A stretch of 64,000 nt of DNA, from positions 1 through 64,000 of the forward strand of contig NZ_LYPL01000001.1 in the NCBI RefSeq assembly GCF_001662075.1, in the 5' to 3' direction. Position 1 is the first letter of the stretch; each line of letters begins with the position of its first letter. Of the stretch, positions 28,521 to 38,608 are shown piece after piece. Below the pieces are notes generated by a model. The model was not told the DNA's origin. It made no database searches and saw nothing but the letters and a program-made list of their open reading frames with translations. The position numbers and the translations under genes were made by a program. This DNA is from Rhizobium bangladeshense. GTDB lineage: Bacteria; Pseudomonadota; Alphaproteobacteria; Rhizobiales; Rhizobiaceae.

Positions 28521-28548
28521 TTGCAATCGGCGGGCTTTTGTTTATAAG
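28521..28548 (+). promoter_or_regulatory. Probable tRNA-Gln promoter
   Basis: TTGCAA (28521-28526) and TATAAG (28543-28548) are separated by 16 bases and lie about 40 bases before the tRNA. This is a reasonable sigma-70-type promoter. Confidence 0.45.
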
Positions 28549-28588
28549 CGCCGCACACCAGCCGAACCGCCCGCCGGTTCGCCTTTGC

Positions 28589-28662
28589 TGGGGAATAGTT
28601 CAATGGTAGAACAGCGGACTCTGACTCCGTCGATCTTGGTTCGAATCCAGGTTCCCCAGCCA
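28589..28662 (+). tRNA. tRNA-Gln (anticodon CTG)
   Basis: A 74-base cloverleaf with encoded CCA. The acceptor stem TGGGGAA (28589-28595) pairs with TTCCCCA (28652-28658). The anticodon stem is GCGGA/TCCGT with loop CTCTGAC, giving anticodon CTG, which reads CAG (Gln). The T arm is TTGG-TTCGAATC-CAGG. The 3' end of this gene is the left boundary of a probable island; a near copy lies at 36166-36190. Confidence 0.95.
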
Positions 28663-28669
28663 ATTCTCC
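28645..28669 (+). repeat. Left att-like site at the tRNA-Gln 3' end
   Basis: 25 bases spanning the end of tRNA-Gln match 36166-36190 at 22 of 25 positions in direct orientation, with mismatches at positions 5, 16 and 20. Integrative elements commonly use tRNA 3' ends as attachment sites. Confidence 0.6.
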
Positions 28670-28903
28670 CCAAATAATCCCTTCATTCCTTGATTTTCCA
28701 GTCGTGCCGGATATCGTTTCGGCATCATTGGCGACCCGATGCCCAGAACTGTTCAGCCTGTTCGATTCATCAAGCGTGTCGCCGCCGGCGTGGGCGAGGG
28801 ATCAGTCGTGGTTCACTCGATCCACGGCTGGCTGGCGAGCAATCCGGTGAGCCGCAAAACCGCGGGCCAATCGGTGGCGTTTGAGGATGCGTCTGGCAAC
28901 TCG

Positions 28904-31747
28904 CTATTGGCGTCCAAGATCCTGCAGCTCCGTCAGAAGATCGCGGGCTCTTTGCAAGTCCGGAGTACCGAACCCATCAATGAACTGGCCATACACTGGC
29001 TCGAGAACGCTCTTGGCCTCATCGATCTGCAATCGGTCTCTAAGCAGAGCAGCAAGATCAGTTGCGCAGCGAATTCGCCATGCCCATGCTCCATTTTCCT
29101 CCGCCACTATCAAAGATCCTCGCAAGGTGGAAAGCGCTTCTTCATCACGGCCGACCGATCGTTCTTTGACAGCCCTAAGACGTAGCAGCTCGGGGACCAT
29201 CGAACGTTGCGGTCCCACTTCGAACAAATAGTCGAGAATCCGTACGCCTTCATCCATGTGCCCGTTCGCATAGAGGGCTCTTATCAAAAGCGCATAATAA
29301 ACATGACGTCCGATCTGCTTAAGACCCGTGCGGAGCTCATCAAAAGCTGACATCAGTCCATCCGGGTCCTTTCGAACGCCTGAAAGCGCATCAAGCGCTT
29401 CAATGTAGCAGCCTGCGACCGGAATCCATGCCGGCATCCCGTGACGATAGATCGTATCCTTTAGTAGCGCGGCATATTCCCTGGCTAGAGCATGCTCTTG
29501 ACATTCGCACAGAATGAAAAGCACCCCGTGAGCGTAGCAATAAAGCAGCGTCCATCCATGCCGGGCTTCCAAAGCCTCCCTCGCTGCAGCTTGGATTCTA
29601 TTCAAACCAGTTCCAGGCCTGCGCGATCCGAGCCAATAGAGTGCGGCCAATATGGTATCAGTCCTGATCTTTGGATCGAGGTCGAAGCGAGAAATCGCGC
29701 CATCGGTGGTATTTTGCAACTCCTGACGCAGTTTCTCCATCCGTGCAATCGCCGGCCCGTACTCGCAACGTATGATTTCCCATTCCGTACAAAGATGCTC
29801 ATGCTCCCACTGCGCCGCACGATTATTGGAGCGTATGGCGAGCCGCTTCAATTCTCTGAGAGTCTTCCCGGCCTCGTTCTGGTGGCCAGGCAGGATCCGA
29901 TATCTCGCCAGGGCGCCCAAGGCTTGGCACTCGGCCTGACTATCGCCGATCTGACGTGATAGCTGAATCGCTGTTTCAAAGATCTTGATAGCCTTCTCCG
30001 CATCGGCTGATATGTAGCTGCTCACTGCGGCGAGCCCGACCACCAGCTTGAGCTTCAGGGCTGCGTCTCTGCAATCAGTCCGATCGAACTCGACGAGCGC
30101 CTGTTCGCAGTTCCTGCGGGCCTCTTCGCTCAACGACAACTCATGCCACAGTGGCAATCCCGATGCCACCAACTGCATGCCAAGCAGCGGATCGGCGCGA
30201 AGAAAGAGTGCCCAACCGATGGCCCTGCGCAAATCGTCCGCACGACTGGCGTAGGCGATATGCCACTGCCGCGTCGGAAGTCTTGCCTGGTCGGCGTTCG
30301 CACGAGCGAAGATGTCCAGCACAAGTCGGGCGTGAGCCTGAGACACGGCGGTCAGTTCCCCCGCGGCTTCCAGCAGATTGCCTGCGAATGCTCGAGTACT
30401 GTCGAGAAGCCGATATCGCATCCCACCTGACATCTGTTCGACGCTCAGCATCGACTTGGCGCGCAGGCCGGCAATGGCATCAAAGACGACCGTTGGATCC
30501 AAACCATGGTGGACAACGATGCTGACAACCTCATCCATATCGAACGTGCCCATGAAGATCGAGATGGCACGCAACACGGCTGCCTCGCTCTCCGTAAGGA
30601 GTGCGTAGCTCCACTGCATCGTCGCAAGCAGAGTCTGTTGACGAAGCGGTCCCTCCTGGTCATGTCCGACTAGTGAGGCGAAACGATCGTCAAGTTCTTT
30701 GAGGACACCAGCAGCATTTCGGCTTCCGAGCCGGGGTGAGATCAGTTCTATGGCAAGAGGCGATCCATCGAGCCGTCTGCAGATCTCGGCAACCGCAGAC
30801 GCATCTCCATCCTCCATCTTGTATTCCCCTTTCTCGGACGCTCGTTCGACGAGAAGTTGTGGCGCGGAATAACGGAGGGCCTGTTCGGCCGTATAAATAT
30901 GGTCCGGCGGCGGAACTTCCAGAGGAGCAAGCCAGATAACCTCTTCTCGCTTCGCGCGGAGAGCCTGGCGGCTCGTCGCCAGAATCCTAACATCACTTGT
31001 GTTTGCGACGATGACGTCGCAGAGATGGGCAACGGCATTGAGCACGTGCTCGCACGTGTCCAGCAGAAGCAAGGCCTTCCTTCGAGCGAGGATGGATGAG
31101 ATCGCGTCGAGGCGATCCTGGCTACCTGAACTGATGCCGAGCGCAGCCGCAACTGACGGGATGACGAATTCCTCGCCGGCCACTCGGGAGAAATCTATGA
31201 AGGTGATGAGATCTCCCTCTTCGTCTTCGAGCAGTTGCACCGTGGCGACTGCAACCGTTGTCTTGCCGATGCCCCCGGGACCAACGATCGTCGTCAGCCG
31301 GTTGGCGGCAATCCTAGCCCGCAACTCAGCGATTTCGGCATCCCGTCCGATAACCGTGGCCAATTCGGGAAATCGGGTATTTGCCACAGCGGGCAGATCC
31401 GCAAGTTTTGGGATATCTCCGGCAGTGACCTGGTCGGTCAGCCGGTAGCCGCGACCTACGAACGTCCTGATATAGTCCTCTGTAGGAGAGTATTCTCTGA
31501 GTGCCCGCCTAAGCGAAGCGATTGTCACTTTCAGATTGGCTTCGTGGACAAAGATCCCGGGCCACGCGGCGTTGTACAACTCCTCCTTATATACCAACTC
31601 GCCCTTCTTCCGGGCCAAGGTCACGAGCATCTCCATTGCCCGACCGCCAAGCTGAACCTCTTCGGCACCGCAAAGCAAACGGCGATGCTCCCCGTGAAGG
31701 CGAAAGGGACCAAATGCCACCACATCATCCGGTTCCGTCGGTACCAT
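28904..31747 (-). CDS. Winged-helix / STAND ATPase transcriptional regulator
   Basis: A 947-residue signal-transduction regulator. Residues 8-105 form an OmpR/CadC-type winged helix (FGPFRLHGEHRRLL to FVGRGYRL). Residues about 130-450 are an NB-ARC-like ATPase with Walker A GPGGIGKTT (155-163) and Walker B ALLLLD (225-230). The rest is helical, TPR-like. Such proteins bind DNA and integrate ligand or protein signals through ATP-dependent conformational change. It faces a paralogue across a 462-base shared region. It sits just inside the tRNA-Gln island; its ligand is unknown. Confidence 0.85.
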   Translation of the reverse strand: MVPTEPDDVVAFGPFRLHGEHRRLLCGAEEVQLGGRAMEMLVTLARKKGELVYKEELYNAAWPGIFVHEANLKVTIASLRRALREYSPTEDYIRTFVGRGYRLTDQVTAGDIPKLADLPAVANTRFPELATVIGRDAEIAELRARIAANRLTTIVGPGGIGKTTVAVATVQLLEDEEGDLITFIDFSRVAGEEFVIPSVAAALGISSGSQDRLDAISSILARRKALLLLDTCEHVLNAVAHLCDVIVANTSDVRILATSRQALRAKREEVIWLAPLEVPPPDHIYTAEQALRYSAPQLLVERASEKGEYKMEDGDASAVAEICRRLDGSPLAIELISPRLGSRNAAGVLKELDDRFASLVGHDQEGPLRQQTLLATMQWSYALLTESEAAVLRAISIFMGTFDMDEVVSIVVHHGLDPTVVFDAIAGLRAKSMLSVEQMSGGMRYRLLDSTRAFAGNLLEAAGELTAVSQAHARLVLDIFARANADQARLPTRQWHIAYASRADDLRRAIGWALFLRADPLLGMQLVASGLPLWHELSLSEEARRNCEQALVEFDRTDCRDAALKLKLVVGLAAVSSYISADAEKAIKIFETAIQLSRQIGDSQAECQALGALARYRILPGHQNEAGKTLRELKRLAIRSNNRAAQWEHEHLCTEWEIIRCEYGPAIARMEKLRQELQNTTDGAISRFDLDPKIRTDTILAALYWLGSRRPGTGLNRIQAAAREALEARHGWTLLYCYAHGVLFILCECQEHALAREYAALLKDTIYRHGMPAWIPVAGCYIEALDALSGVRKDPDGLMSAFDELRTGLKQIGRHVYYALLIRALYANGHMDEGVRILDYLFEVGPQRSMVPELLRLRAVKERSVGRDEEALSTLRGSLIVAEENGAWAWRIRCATDLAALLRDRLQIDEAKSVLEPVYGQFIDGFGTPDLQRARDLLTELQDLGRQ

Positions 31748-32209
31748 GTGTTCCTCTCAGCGTGCTGATGATCGGCCCGACCCAAGAACGATATCGTTAC
31801 TATCGCGCGGGTGGACGCGGCAATTTCCAGGTCACTTCAAGCGAACGCGCGCGGGAGGGCCTGCCCACGGCCGTGGCACTGTCGGACGAACTTACCCCAG
31901 TTGCCTCACAGGCTGCGCGCCCGCAGCCCACTGAACAGTTTTCCGCTATGGAACACCTGATGCTTGGATTTTCGAATCAATAAACAACCTCGCCGAAGAG
32001 GTCTGCTCGTCAGTGCCTCGGCCGCGCATTACTCATCAAGGCCTGTGTAGTCTCGGACGTCCGCACAAAGCTTCTGCCGTGGCAAACCATCCCACGCCAT
32101 TATTTACCGGAATTTACCCCCATTTGGGAGAGAGCTCTTATAGTATTGAGATTGTATACATGCAGATTGCATTGCTCTCACGGGGGCAAAACCGTTAAGG
32201 GAAACCGAA
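31748..32209. other. Shared divergent control region of the two STAND regulators
   Basis: 462 bases with no convincing gene. A 71-codon reading frame on the plus strand from 31767 shows no recognisable family. The right end is AT-rich around 32100-32180 (TATAGTATTGAGATTGTATACATG) and probably holds the promoter of the plus-strand regulator. GCTCT runs near 32130 and 32174 form a weak dyad. Confidence 0.5.
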
Positions 32210-33760
32210 ATGGGATCTCGCGCCAGGAACGGTTATTTCGGATTCGGGCCATATCGCTTGAACCCGGCTGCAAGGGTTCTCCTGCGAGGCGGCAATCTGC
32301 TGGCATTGGGTAGCCGCGCCTTCGACATTCTTGTCGCTCTCGTTCAAAATCATGGACAGGTCCTTTCCCATGGGGAACTTATGGCGTTCGCATGGCCAGG
32401 TCTTACTGTCGAAGCCTCGAACATAAGAGTGCAAATGACACATCTGAGGCGCGAAATCGGCTGTGGTGAAAACGGCAATCGCTATATCGTGAGCGTCGCC
32501 GGCCGCGGCTACAGCTTCGTCGCCCCCGTCATATGGGAAGAGGCGTCAGAGCCGGAGGACAGGTATGCGCCCTTGATCTGCGATCAGGCTTGCTACAAGG
32601 GATCTGACGGTGCACCGACACCCTCTTTTCCGCCTCGTTTGAGCCATCCTATCGGCCGCGACGAGAATATTTCCAAACTTTCTCAGATGGTCGCAGAACG
32701 CCGCTTCGTGAGCATCGTGGGTGCGGGAGGGGTCGGTAAGACTACTCTAGCCATCTTGGTGGCGCACGCCCTCCCCGTGTTCGAAACCGCTTATTTTGTC
32801 GATCTTGGCACCATCGATGATGAAGCGGCGGTATTGGGAGCCGTAACCTCGGCTCTGGAGTTTCCCCTTTCGGAAAGCGAGACCATTGGTGACCTCATTG
32901 GCCGGTTGTCGCCGCGACGTATCCTCGTGATCCTTGATAATTGCGAACATGTTATTGACGCCGCGGCCGACATCGTGGGTTCGCTGCTCAGACGGACTGC
33001 GAATGCGCATGTTCTCGCTACGAGCCGAGAGGCGTTGCGCCTACCAGGCGAGGCAATATACCTTCTCCGACCGCTCGGTGTTCCTCCACACACAGAAGGT
33101 TTGACTGCCGCTCAGGCGCTACTTTGGCCTGCGATCCAGCTTTTCGTGGAATGTGCGGTCGATAGCGGCTATCTGGGGCCGGTGGGCGACGAGGAAGCAG
33201 CGACAATAGCGGCTCTCTGCAGGAGATTGGACGGCAATCCGCTGGCAATCGAACTCGTGGCGAGTCGTGTGGGGCCTTACGGCCTCGATCGGGTCGCGGA
33301 ACTGTTGGATAACCAGCTCGCCTTGCGGTGGAAAGGGAGCCGATACGCCAACCCCCGCCACCAAACCGCGGAAGCGATGATGGATTGGAGTTACGCTCTT
33401 CTGTCCGACATGGATCAACGCGTATTCAGGCGACTGTCGGTATTCCCGGGCGAGTTCTCGCCTGATGCTGCCCTCACAATGATGGAAGACAACGGCTTCG
33501 AGCCGGCGGATATCATCAAATCGATCGGCAATCTTATCGACAAATCCCTCCTTTCACTTCACCCGGGAACAGGACCTGCGCACCTTGAGCTGCCGGGCAT
33601 CGCTAAAGCCTATGCGGCGTTCAAGCTCCTTGCCTGCGGGGAACGCGCACCAATCGAACAACGCCAGTCTTCGTACCATGCGCAAGCGCCTCAACAGGGC
33701 CGCGCAAGCATGGCTGTCTCTTCGCATGGCGGACGAGCGATGCAGCTCCACGCGTTTTGA
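32210..33760 (+). CDS. Winged-helix / STAND ATPase regulator, probably truncated
   Basis: A 516-residue protein laid out like its divergent neighbour: OmpR/CadC-type winged helix (residues 8-105, FGFGPYRLNP to VAGRGYSFVAP) and NB-ARC ATPase with Walker A GAGGVGKTT (171-179) and Walker B ILVILDNCEHV. The helical repeat half is missing. The last 35 residues depart from the usual TTRAYALEKL-like continuation, and a different frame (around 33675-33720) shows MRKRLNRAAQAW, resembling the normal sequel, so a frameshift is suspected. It may be a shortened working regulator or a decaying gene. A AAGGGAAA site precedes the ATG. Confidence 0.75.
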   Translation: MGSRARNGYFGFGPYRLNPAARVLLRGGNLLALGSRAFDILVALVQNHGQVLSHGELMAFAWPGLTVEASNIRVQMTHLRREIGCGENGNRYIVSVAGRGYSFVAPVIWEEASEPEDRYAPLICDQACYKGSDGAPTPSFPPRLSHPIGRDENISKLSQMVAERRFVSIVGAGGVGKTTLAILVAHALPVFETAYFVDLGTIDDEAAVLGAVTSALEFPLSESETIGDLIGRLSPRRILVILDNCEHVIDAAADIVGSLLRRTANAHVLATSREALRLPGEAIYLLRPLGVPPHTEGLTAAQALLWPAIQLFVECAVDSGYLGPVGDEEAATIAALCRRLDGNPLAIELVASRVGPYGLDRVAELLDNQLALRWKGSRYANPRHQTAEAMMDWSYALLSDMDQRVFRRLSVFPGEFSPDAALTMMEDNGFEPADIIKSIGNLIDKSLLSLHPGTGPAHLELPGIAKAYAAFKLLACGERAPIEQRQSSYHAQAPQQGRASMAVSSHGGRAMQLHAF

Positions 33761-34062
33761 GCTTGCTTGCAATCGGAGATGGTGAAGCAACCAGCGTTGC
33801 CCGATCCCGCCGAAATTGATCTGCTATCGCTTGGCGAATGATCCTCGCCCGAAAACCTTCCCATGCAATGGTCTGGCCCGAGCCGCAGCGCGATGGCCTA
33901 CCGCCAGTCCTGGTTTCTCATTGGCGAACCTGCCGAAGGGAATGATGCGGTTTTGCGACCGTGGCAAAATCGCAGGATTTAACCACAATTAATATGCCTC
34001 CAGGGCCGGCTTGGATGATCATTCCCAATGTCGTCATCGAGATCAATGATCGGAGAAGTCAC
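33761..34062. other. Possible remnant of regulator C-terminus
   Basis: 302 bases without a gene. Short open stretches in two frames may be debris of the missing helical region of the preceding regulator. No other feature is recognised, apart from the GGAGAAG ribosome-binding site of the hydrolase at about 34051-34057. Confidence 0.4.
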
Positions 34063-34818
34063 ATGTCCCGAAACCTTGGACTTATCTTCAGCGCCTTGGT
34101 TGCGTTCGCAAGCACATCTCCCGCGGCGGTCGCTGCGGATCTCAAAGCCAAGACCGTTGTCCTTGTTCACGGCGCTTTCGCCGACGGATCGTCCTGGCAG
34201 AAAGTGATCCCTCTTCTGGAAAAGGCCGGATTGAAAGTTGTCGCCGTCCAAAATCCGTTGGAGTCCCTGGAGAGCGACGTGGCCTTCACCAAGCGCGCGA
34301 TCCGCGATGCCGAAGAACCCATCGTACTCGTCGGTCATTCGTGGGGCGGCGTAGTCATCACGGAAGCAGGTGATGACCAGAAGGTGAAATCCCTGGTCTA
34401 CGTAGCTGCCTACGCGCCGGATGCCGGTCAATCGCTGGTCGATATCGCCTCCAAGTATCCTGACCAGGAAAGCCGAAAGACATTCGTCAAGGACGAGGAT
34501 GGATATCTCAAGATAAGCGACGAGGGTATTTCCACTTACTTCGCGGCTGGCCTGTCTCCGGACGAGCAGAGGCTCGTTGCGGTCGTGCAGGGACGGTTCC
34601 ATGTGCGCGCCACCACCACGCCCGTCAGCCATGCCGCCTGGCGTGATAAACCGTCTTTCATGGTCGTGGCGACTGAGGACCAGATCATCGCTCCGCAGAT
34701 GCAAAGGGATCAGGTGAAATCTGCAAAAGCGGAGATGATCGAAGTACCGTCCGGCCACGTGGCGATGCTCTCCCATCCCGACGAGGTAGCCGATCTCATT
34801 GTGAAGGCGGCCCGCTAG
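34063..34818 (+). CDS. Exported alpha/beta hydrolase
   Basis: A 251-residue protein with a signal peptide (MSRNLGLIFSALVAFAS, cleavage near AVAADL). The alpha/beta-hydrolase fold has the oxyanion-region motif VLVHGAFADGSSW, the nucleophile elbow VGHSWGG (Ser), a late Asp in VVATEDQIIAP, and the catalytic His in PSGHVAMLSHP. It is typical of small esterase or cleavage-type hydrolases annotated from many proteobacteria, with a periplasmic location likely. First gene of a probable three-gene unit with the DJ-1 and monooxygenase genes; spacing is about 100 bases each. Confidence 0.88.
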   Translation: MSRNLGLIFSALVAFASTSPAAVAADLKAKTVVLVHGAFADGSSWQKVIPLLEKAGLKVVAVQNPLESLESDVAFTKRAIRDAEEPIVLVGHSWGGVVITEAGDDQKVKSLVYVAAYAPDAGQSLVDIASKYPDQESRKTFVKDEDGYLKISDEGISTYFAAGLSPDEQRLVAVVQGRFHVRATTTPVSHAAWRDKPSFMVVATEDQIIAPQMQRDQVKSAKAEMIEVPSGHVAMLSHPDEVADLIVKAAR

Positions 34819-34921
34819 AATACCCGCCGTAGGAGAATCAATCGGCGTGCGGGGCAAGAACACCTCTTTCGCTGAGCCACTGAACCCCACCGATTTAACA
34901 ACATCAAACGAGGAGAGTTCC

Positions 34922-35722
34922 ATGAGCAAGGGCACAGTTCTTGTCGTTGGGTCGAATGCCACCCGGATTGAAATTCAGGGCGGTGGAACTGGCCCAACCG
35001 GCCAATATCTAAACGAAACCGTGGTGCCGGCCATGGCTCTTGTTGCCGCCGGATACGAAGTCGTGTTGGCAACGCCCGACGGCACCAAGCCGCACATCGA
35101 TCCCGTGTCGGACGCGGCACAGCATTTTGACGGCGACGAAGCTGCTTACAAGCGCGGGCGCGCCTTCTTCGACGACCATCAGGCGATGAACGATGTCAGG
35201 ACATTGAGATCAGTCATCGAAGACGGGATCGATGGTTATGCCGGCGTCTTCGTACCCGGCGGTCAGGCACCGGTCGTCGATCTTATGCAGGATGCCGATC
35301 TCGGCGAGATCCTCCGCCACTTTCATGCTCGCCGGAAGCCCACGGCCTTTCTCTGCCACGGGCCGATCGCCTCGCTGGCCGCCCTGCCGCACGCAAAGGA
35401 ATATCGTGCTGCCCTGATTGCTGGCGATGTTTCCGAAGCGTCTGAACTCGCTAGGGGCTGGCAGTACGCCGGTTATAAGATGACGGTGTTCTCCGCCAGT
35501 GAGGAGAAGCCGATCGAAGAACAGATCCTTCACGGCAAGCTTTATTTCAACATGCCAGACGCATTGCGCATGGCGGGTGGCCACGTCACGACGAACCCGG
35601 TCGACTTCTCCCCCCATGTGATAGAGGACCGCGAGTTGATCACGGGCCAAAATCCGCGATCGGATCATCCCCTTGCCGCGAAACTCGTCGAGGCCCTCAA
35701 CCGGGTGGCGGTTTCGGCATGA
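34922..35722 (+). CDS. DJ-1/PfpI-family protein (Hsp31-like)
   Basis: A 266-residue protein of the type 1 glutamine-amidotransferase-like superfamily. The nucleophile elbow is FLCHGPIAS with a conserved Cys, preceded by GVFVPGGQAP and an N-terminal strand rich in Gly (VGSNATRIEIQGGG). Members act as glyoxalase III-like chaperones or deglycases, or in thiol and reactive-carbonyl protection. The ATG at 34922 follows a GAGGAG site. It belongs with the neighbouring hydrolase and monooxygenase. Confidence 0.82.
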   Translation: MSKGTVLVVGSNATRIEIQGGGTGPTGQYLNETVVPAMALVAAGYEVVLATPDGTKPHIDPVSDAAQHFDGDEAAYKRGRAFFDDHQAMNDVRTLRSVIEDGIDGYAGVFVPGGQAPVVDLMQDADLGEILRHFHARRKPTAFLCHGPIASLAALPHAKEYRAALIAGDVSEASELARGWQYAGYKMTVFSASEEKPIEEQILHGKLYFNMPDALRMAGGHVTTNPVDFSPHVIEDRELITGQNPRSDHPLAAKLVEALNRVAVSA

Positions 35723-35837
35723 TCTGATGGCACGCGGCATAGAAGGTGTGGCGTGCCTTCTATGCCGGAATCCCGACCCCGCAACATCTCGTCCGCCCAA
35801 GCGAGTTACCTCGTGCATTCCATCAGGAGCCTTCTGT

Positions 35838-36137
35838 ATGACACAGTCGCCGACCAAGATCACCGCCATCCTGACAGCTCATCTCGGCAAGGCCGCCGAG
35901 TTACGGGCATTGCTTGTTGGCATGGCACCGCTTTGCCGGGCCGAACCCGGCAATCTGCGCTGGGATGTCTGGTGCGACCGGGCGCATGGCGAGCGATACG
36001 TGCTCGACGAACTCTATCTGGACGCCGCCGCCGTCGAGGTGCATCGCATGACATCCCATTATCAAGCCTATCTGGCCAAGATTCCTGAACTGGCAGAGAG
36101 AACGGTCTGGGTGCTGGAGGCGGTAGAGGTCGGATAG
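35838..36137 (+). CDS. Antibiotic-biosynthesis-monooxygenase-domain protein (YgiN-like)
   Basis: A 99-residue dimeric alpha+beta barrel protein. The pattern is KITAILTAHLGKAAELRALL, then CRAEPGNLRWDV, and RYVLDELYLDAAAVEVHRMTSHYQAYLAK, all typical of the ABM superfamily. Relatives oxidise quinols or small aromatic compounds without cofactors, or act in redox stress. A CAGGAG site lies nine bases before the ATG at 35838. Last gene of the island's small operon, ahead of the right repeat. Confidence 0.82.
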   Translation: MTQSPTKITAILTAHLGKAAELRALLVGMAPLCRAEPGNLRWDVWCDRAHGERYVLDELYLDAAAVEVHRMTSHYQAYLAKIPELAERTVWVLEAVEVG

Positions 36138-36412
36138 TTCTCAGCAACATGTTCAAAGCCGGGTAATCCCGGTTCCCCAGTCAAATCTCCTGATTGATAA
36201 GACAGCAGCCGTTGATGCGGATGCCTCATCATCGGTTTGTCAAAGCAGCTGAATGATTGGCGTGAGGCAGGGCGTAACCGCGTGCTTCGATCAACAGCGC
36301 CGCTTACGGCGAGACACCAGACCAGCGCCGCGCCATGCTGACGGCACGCTGATCGCCGCGCCGACGGCTCGGGGACCTCATCATAGTCGACTAAATCTGA
36401 ACGGCTCGACCG
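36138..36412. other. Right island border and gap
   Basis: The gap includes the tRNA-like direct repeat at 36166-36190. The remaining 220 bases before fcl show no gene and no obvious promoter. Confidence 0.5.
36166..36190 (+). repeat. Right att-like copy of the tRNA-Gln 3' end
   Basis: A 25-base direct copy of 28645-28669 with 3 mismatches, including the GGTTCCCCAG core of the tRNA T-stem and acceptor. The bases just before it (GCCGGGTAATCCCGG) resemble a degraded T arm. It marks a likely right attachment site about 7.5 kb from the tRNA. Confidence 0.6.
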
Positions 36413-37366
36413 CTATTGTCGCACCGCGCCGGCGTTGCCCTCGAACTGCAGAAACCAGTCATACACGGCGCGGATGCCGTCTTCCAGCGAGATACGGGGC
36501 TTCCAGCCCATGCTCTTCAGCTTGTCTGTGCTCATCAGCTTGCGCGGCGTACCGTCCGGCTTGGAGAGGTCGTGGGCGATTGTTCCTTCATAACCGACAA
36601 CGCGGCAAACCAAGCGCGCCAGTTCGACGATTTCGATATCCTCTCCCGAACCGACATTGACATGTTGCGCGTCGGAATAATTTCTCAGCAGGAAAACGAG
36701 CGCATCCGCACAATCGTCGACGTGAAGAAATTCCCGTCGCGGCGTTCCGGTTCCCCAGATGGTAATCTCGGGCGCCCCTGTCACCTTTGCGACGTGGGCT
36801 TTGCGAATGAGCGCGGGCAGGACGTGACTGGATTGCAGATCGAAATTATCGCCCGGACCATAAAGATTGGTGGGCATGGCAGAAATATAATCGCGCCCGT
36901 GCTGCTTGCGGTAGGCTTCCGCCAGCTTGATGCCGGCAATCTTGGCGACGGCATACCATTCGTTGGTCGGCTCGAGCGGGCCGGTCAGAAGCGCATCTTC
37001 CGAAATCGGCTGCGGCGCAAATTTCGGATAAATGCAGCTCGACCCCAGAAACAGAAGCCTGTCGACGCCGCTGCGGTGCGCGGCCTCGAAGATATTGGCC
37101 TCGATGATCAGATTGTCGTAGAGAAAATCGGCCGGAAAGGTGTCGTTTGCAAGAATACCGCCAACTTTCGCAGCGGCGAGGATGATCGCATCCGGTCTGT
37201 TGGTCTGGACGAATCTTTCGACTTCGTCCTGCCGCTTCAGATCAAGCTCCTGCCGTGTTGCCGTAACGACAGTGCAATTTTCTGAGTGAAGCCTGCGCAC
37301 AAGGGCGCTGCCGACCATACCCCGATGACCGGCCACCCAGATTTTCTTGTTCGACAAGTCGGACAC
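36413..37366 (-). CDS. fcl: GDP-L-fucose synthase
   Basis: A 317-residue epimerase/reductase that converts GDP-4-keto-6-deoxy-D-mannose to GDP-L-fucose. It shows GHRGMVGSALVRRL (nucleotide-binding), LFLGSSCIYPKFA, the YAVAK catalytic pair, and the family's WGTGTPRREFLHVDD. The start is GTG at 37366, directly adjacent to the gmd stop codon, so the two genes are translationally coupled. Together with gmd it supplies fucose for the polysaccharide. Lower GC than the flanking core genes. Confidence 0.95.
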   Translation of the reverse strand: MSDLSNKKIWVAGHRGMVGSALVRRLHSENCTVVTATRQELDLKRQDEVERFVQTNRPDAIILAAAKVGGILANDTFPADFLYDNLIIEANIFEAAHRSGVDRLLFLGSSCIYPKFAPQPISEDALLTGPLEPTNEWYAVAKIAGIKLAEAYRKQHGRDYISAMPTNLYGPGDNFDLQSSHVLPALIRKAHVAKVTGAPEITIWGTGTPRREFLHVDDCADALVFLLRNYSDAQHVNVGSGEDIEIVELARLVCRVVGYEGTIAHDLSKPDGTPRKLMSTDKLKSMGWKPRISLEDGIRAVYDWFLQFEGNAGAVRQ

Positions 37367-38431
<1,065 letters not shown>

Positions 38432-38608
38432 TCACGTCGTCTTTCGATGCAATCCTTGGGATGTGTTTATGGAAACGACCGAACGAGCGCAACCCCCATA
38501 TAACCGCGCCCGCTCAAGTGAAATCAGCATTGTGGATCTCTGCGGTTGACGCAGGACCGGCGCGGTGAGACAGAGCATCACACATTGTCTGATCTCCAAG
38601 GAGGAAAA

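Noticed and set aside
26672-28609. 645-codon open frame on the plus strand opposite ppx and rlmE
   Set aside because: It runs antisense to two recognisable genes; its translation is low in motifs and rich in Arg/Ala, as expected for the complement of GC-rich codons.
28740-29185. 148-codon plus-strand frame just after tRNA-Gln, where an integrase might be expected
   Set aside because: No integrase or excisionase motif (no R..HRY pattern), and it mostly overlaps the 3' end of the STAND regulator on the other strand.
31767-31982. 71-codon frame between the two STAND regulators
   Set aside because: No ribosome-binding site of note, no family resemblance, and no conserved composition.
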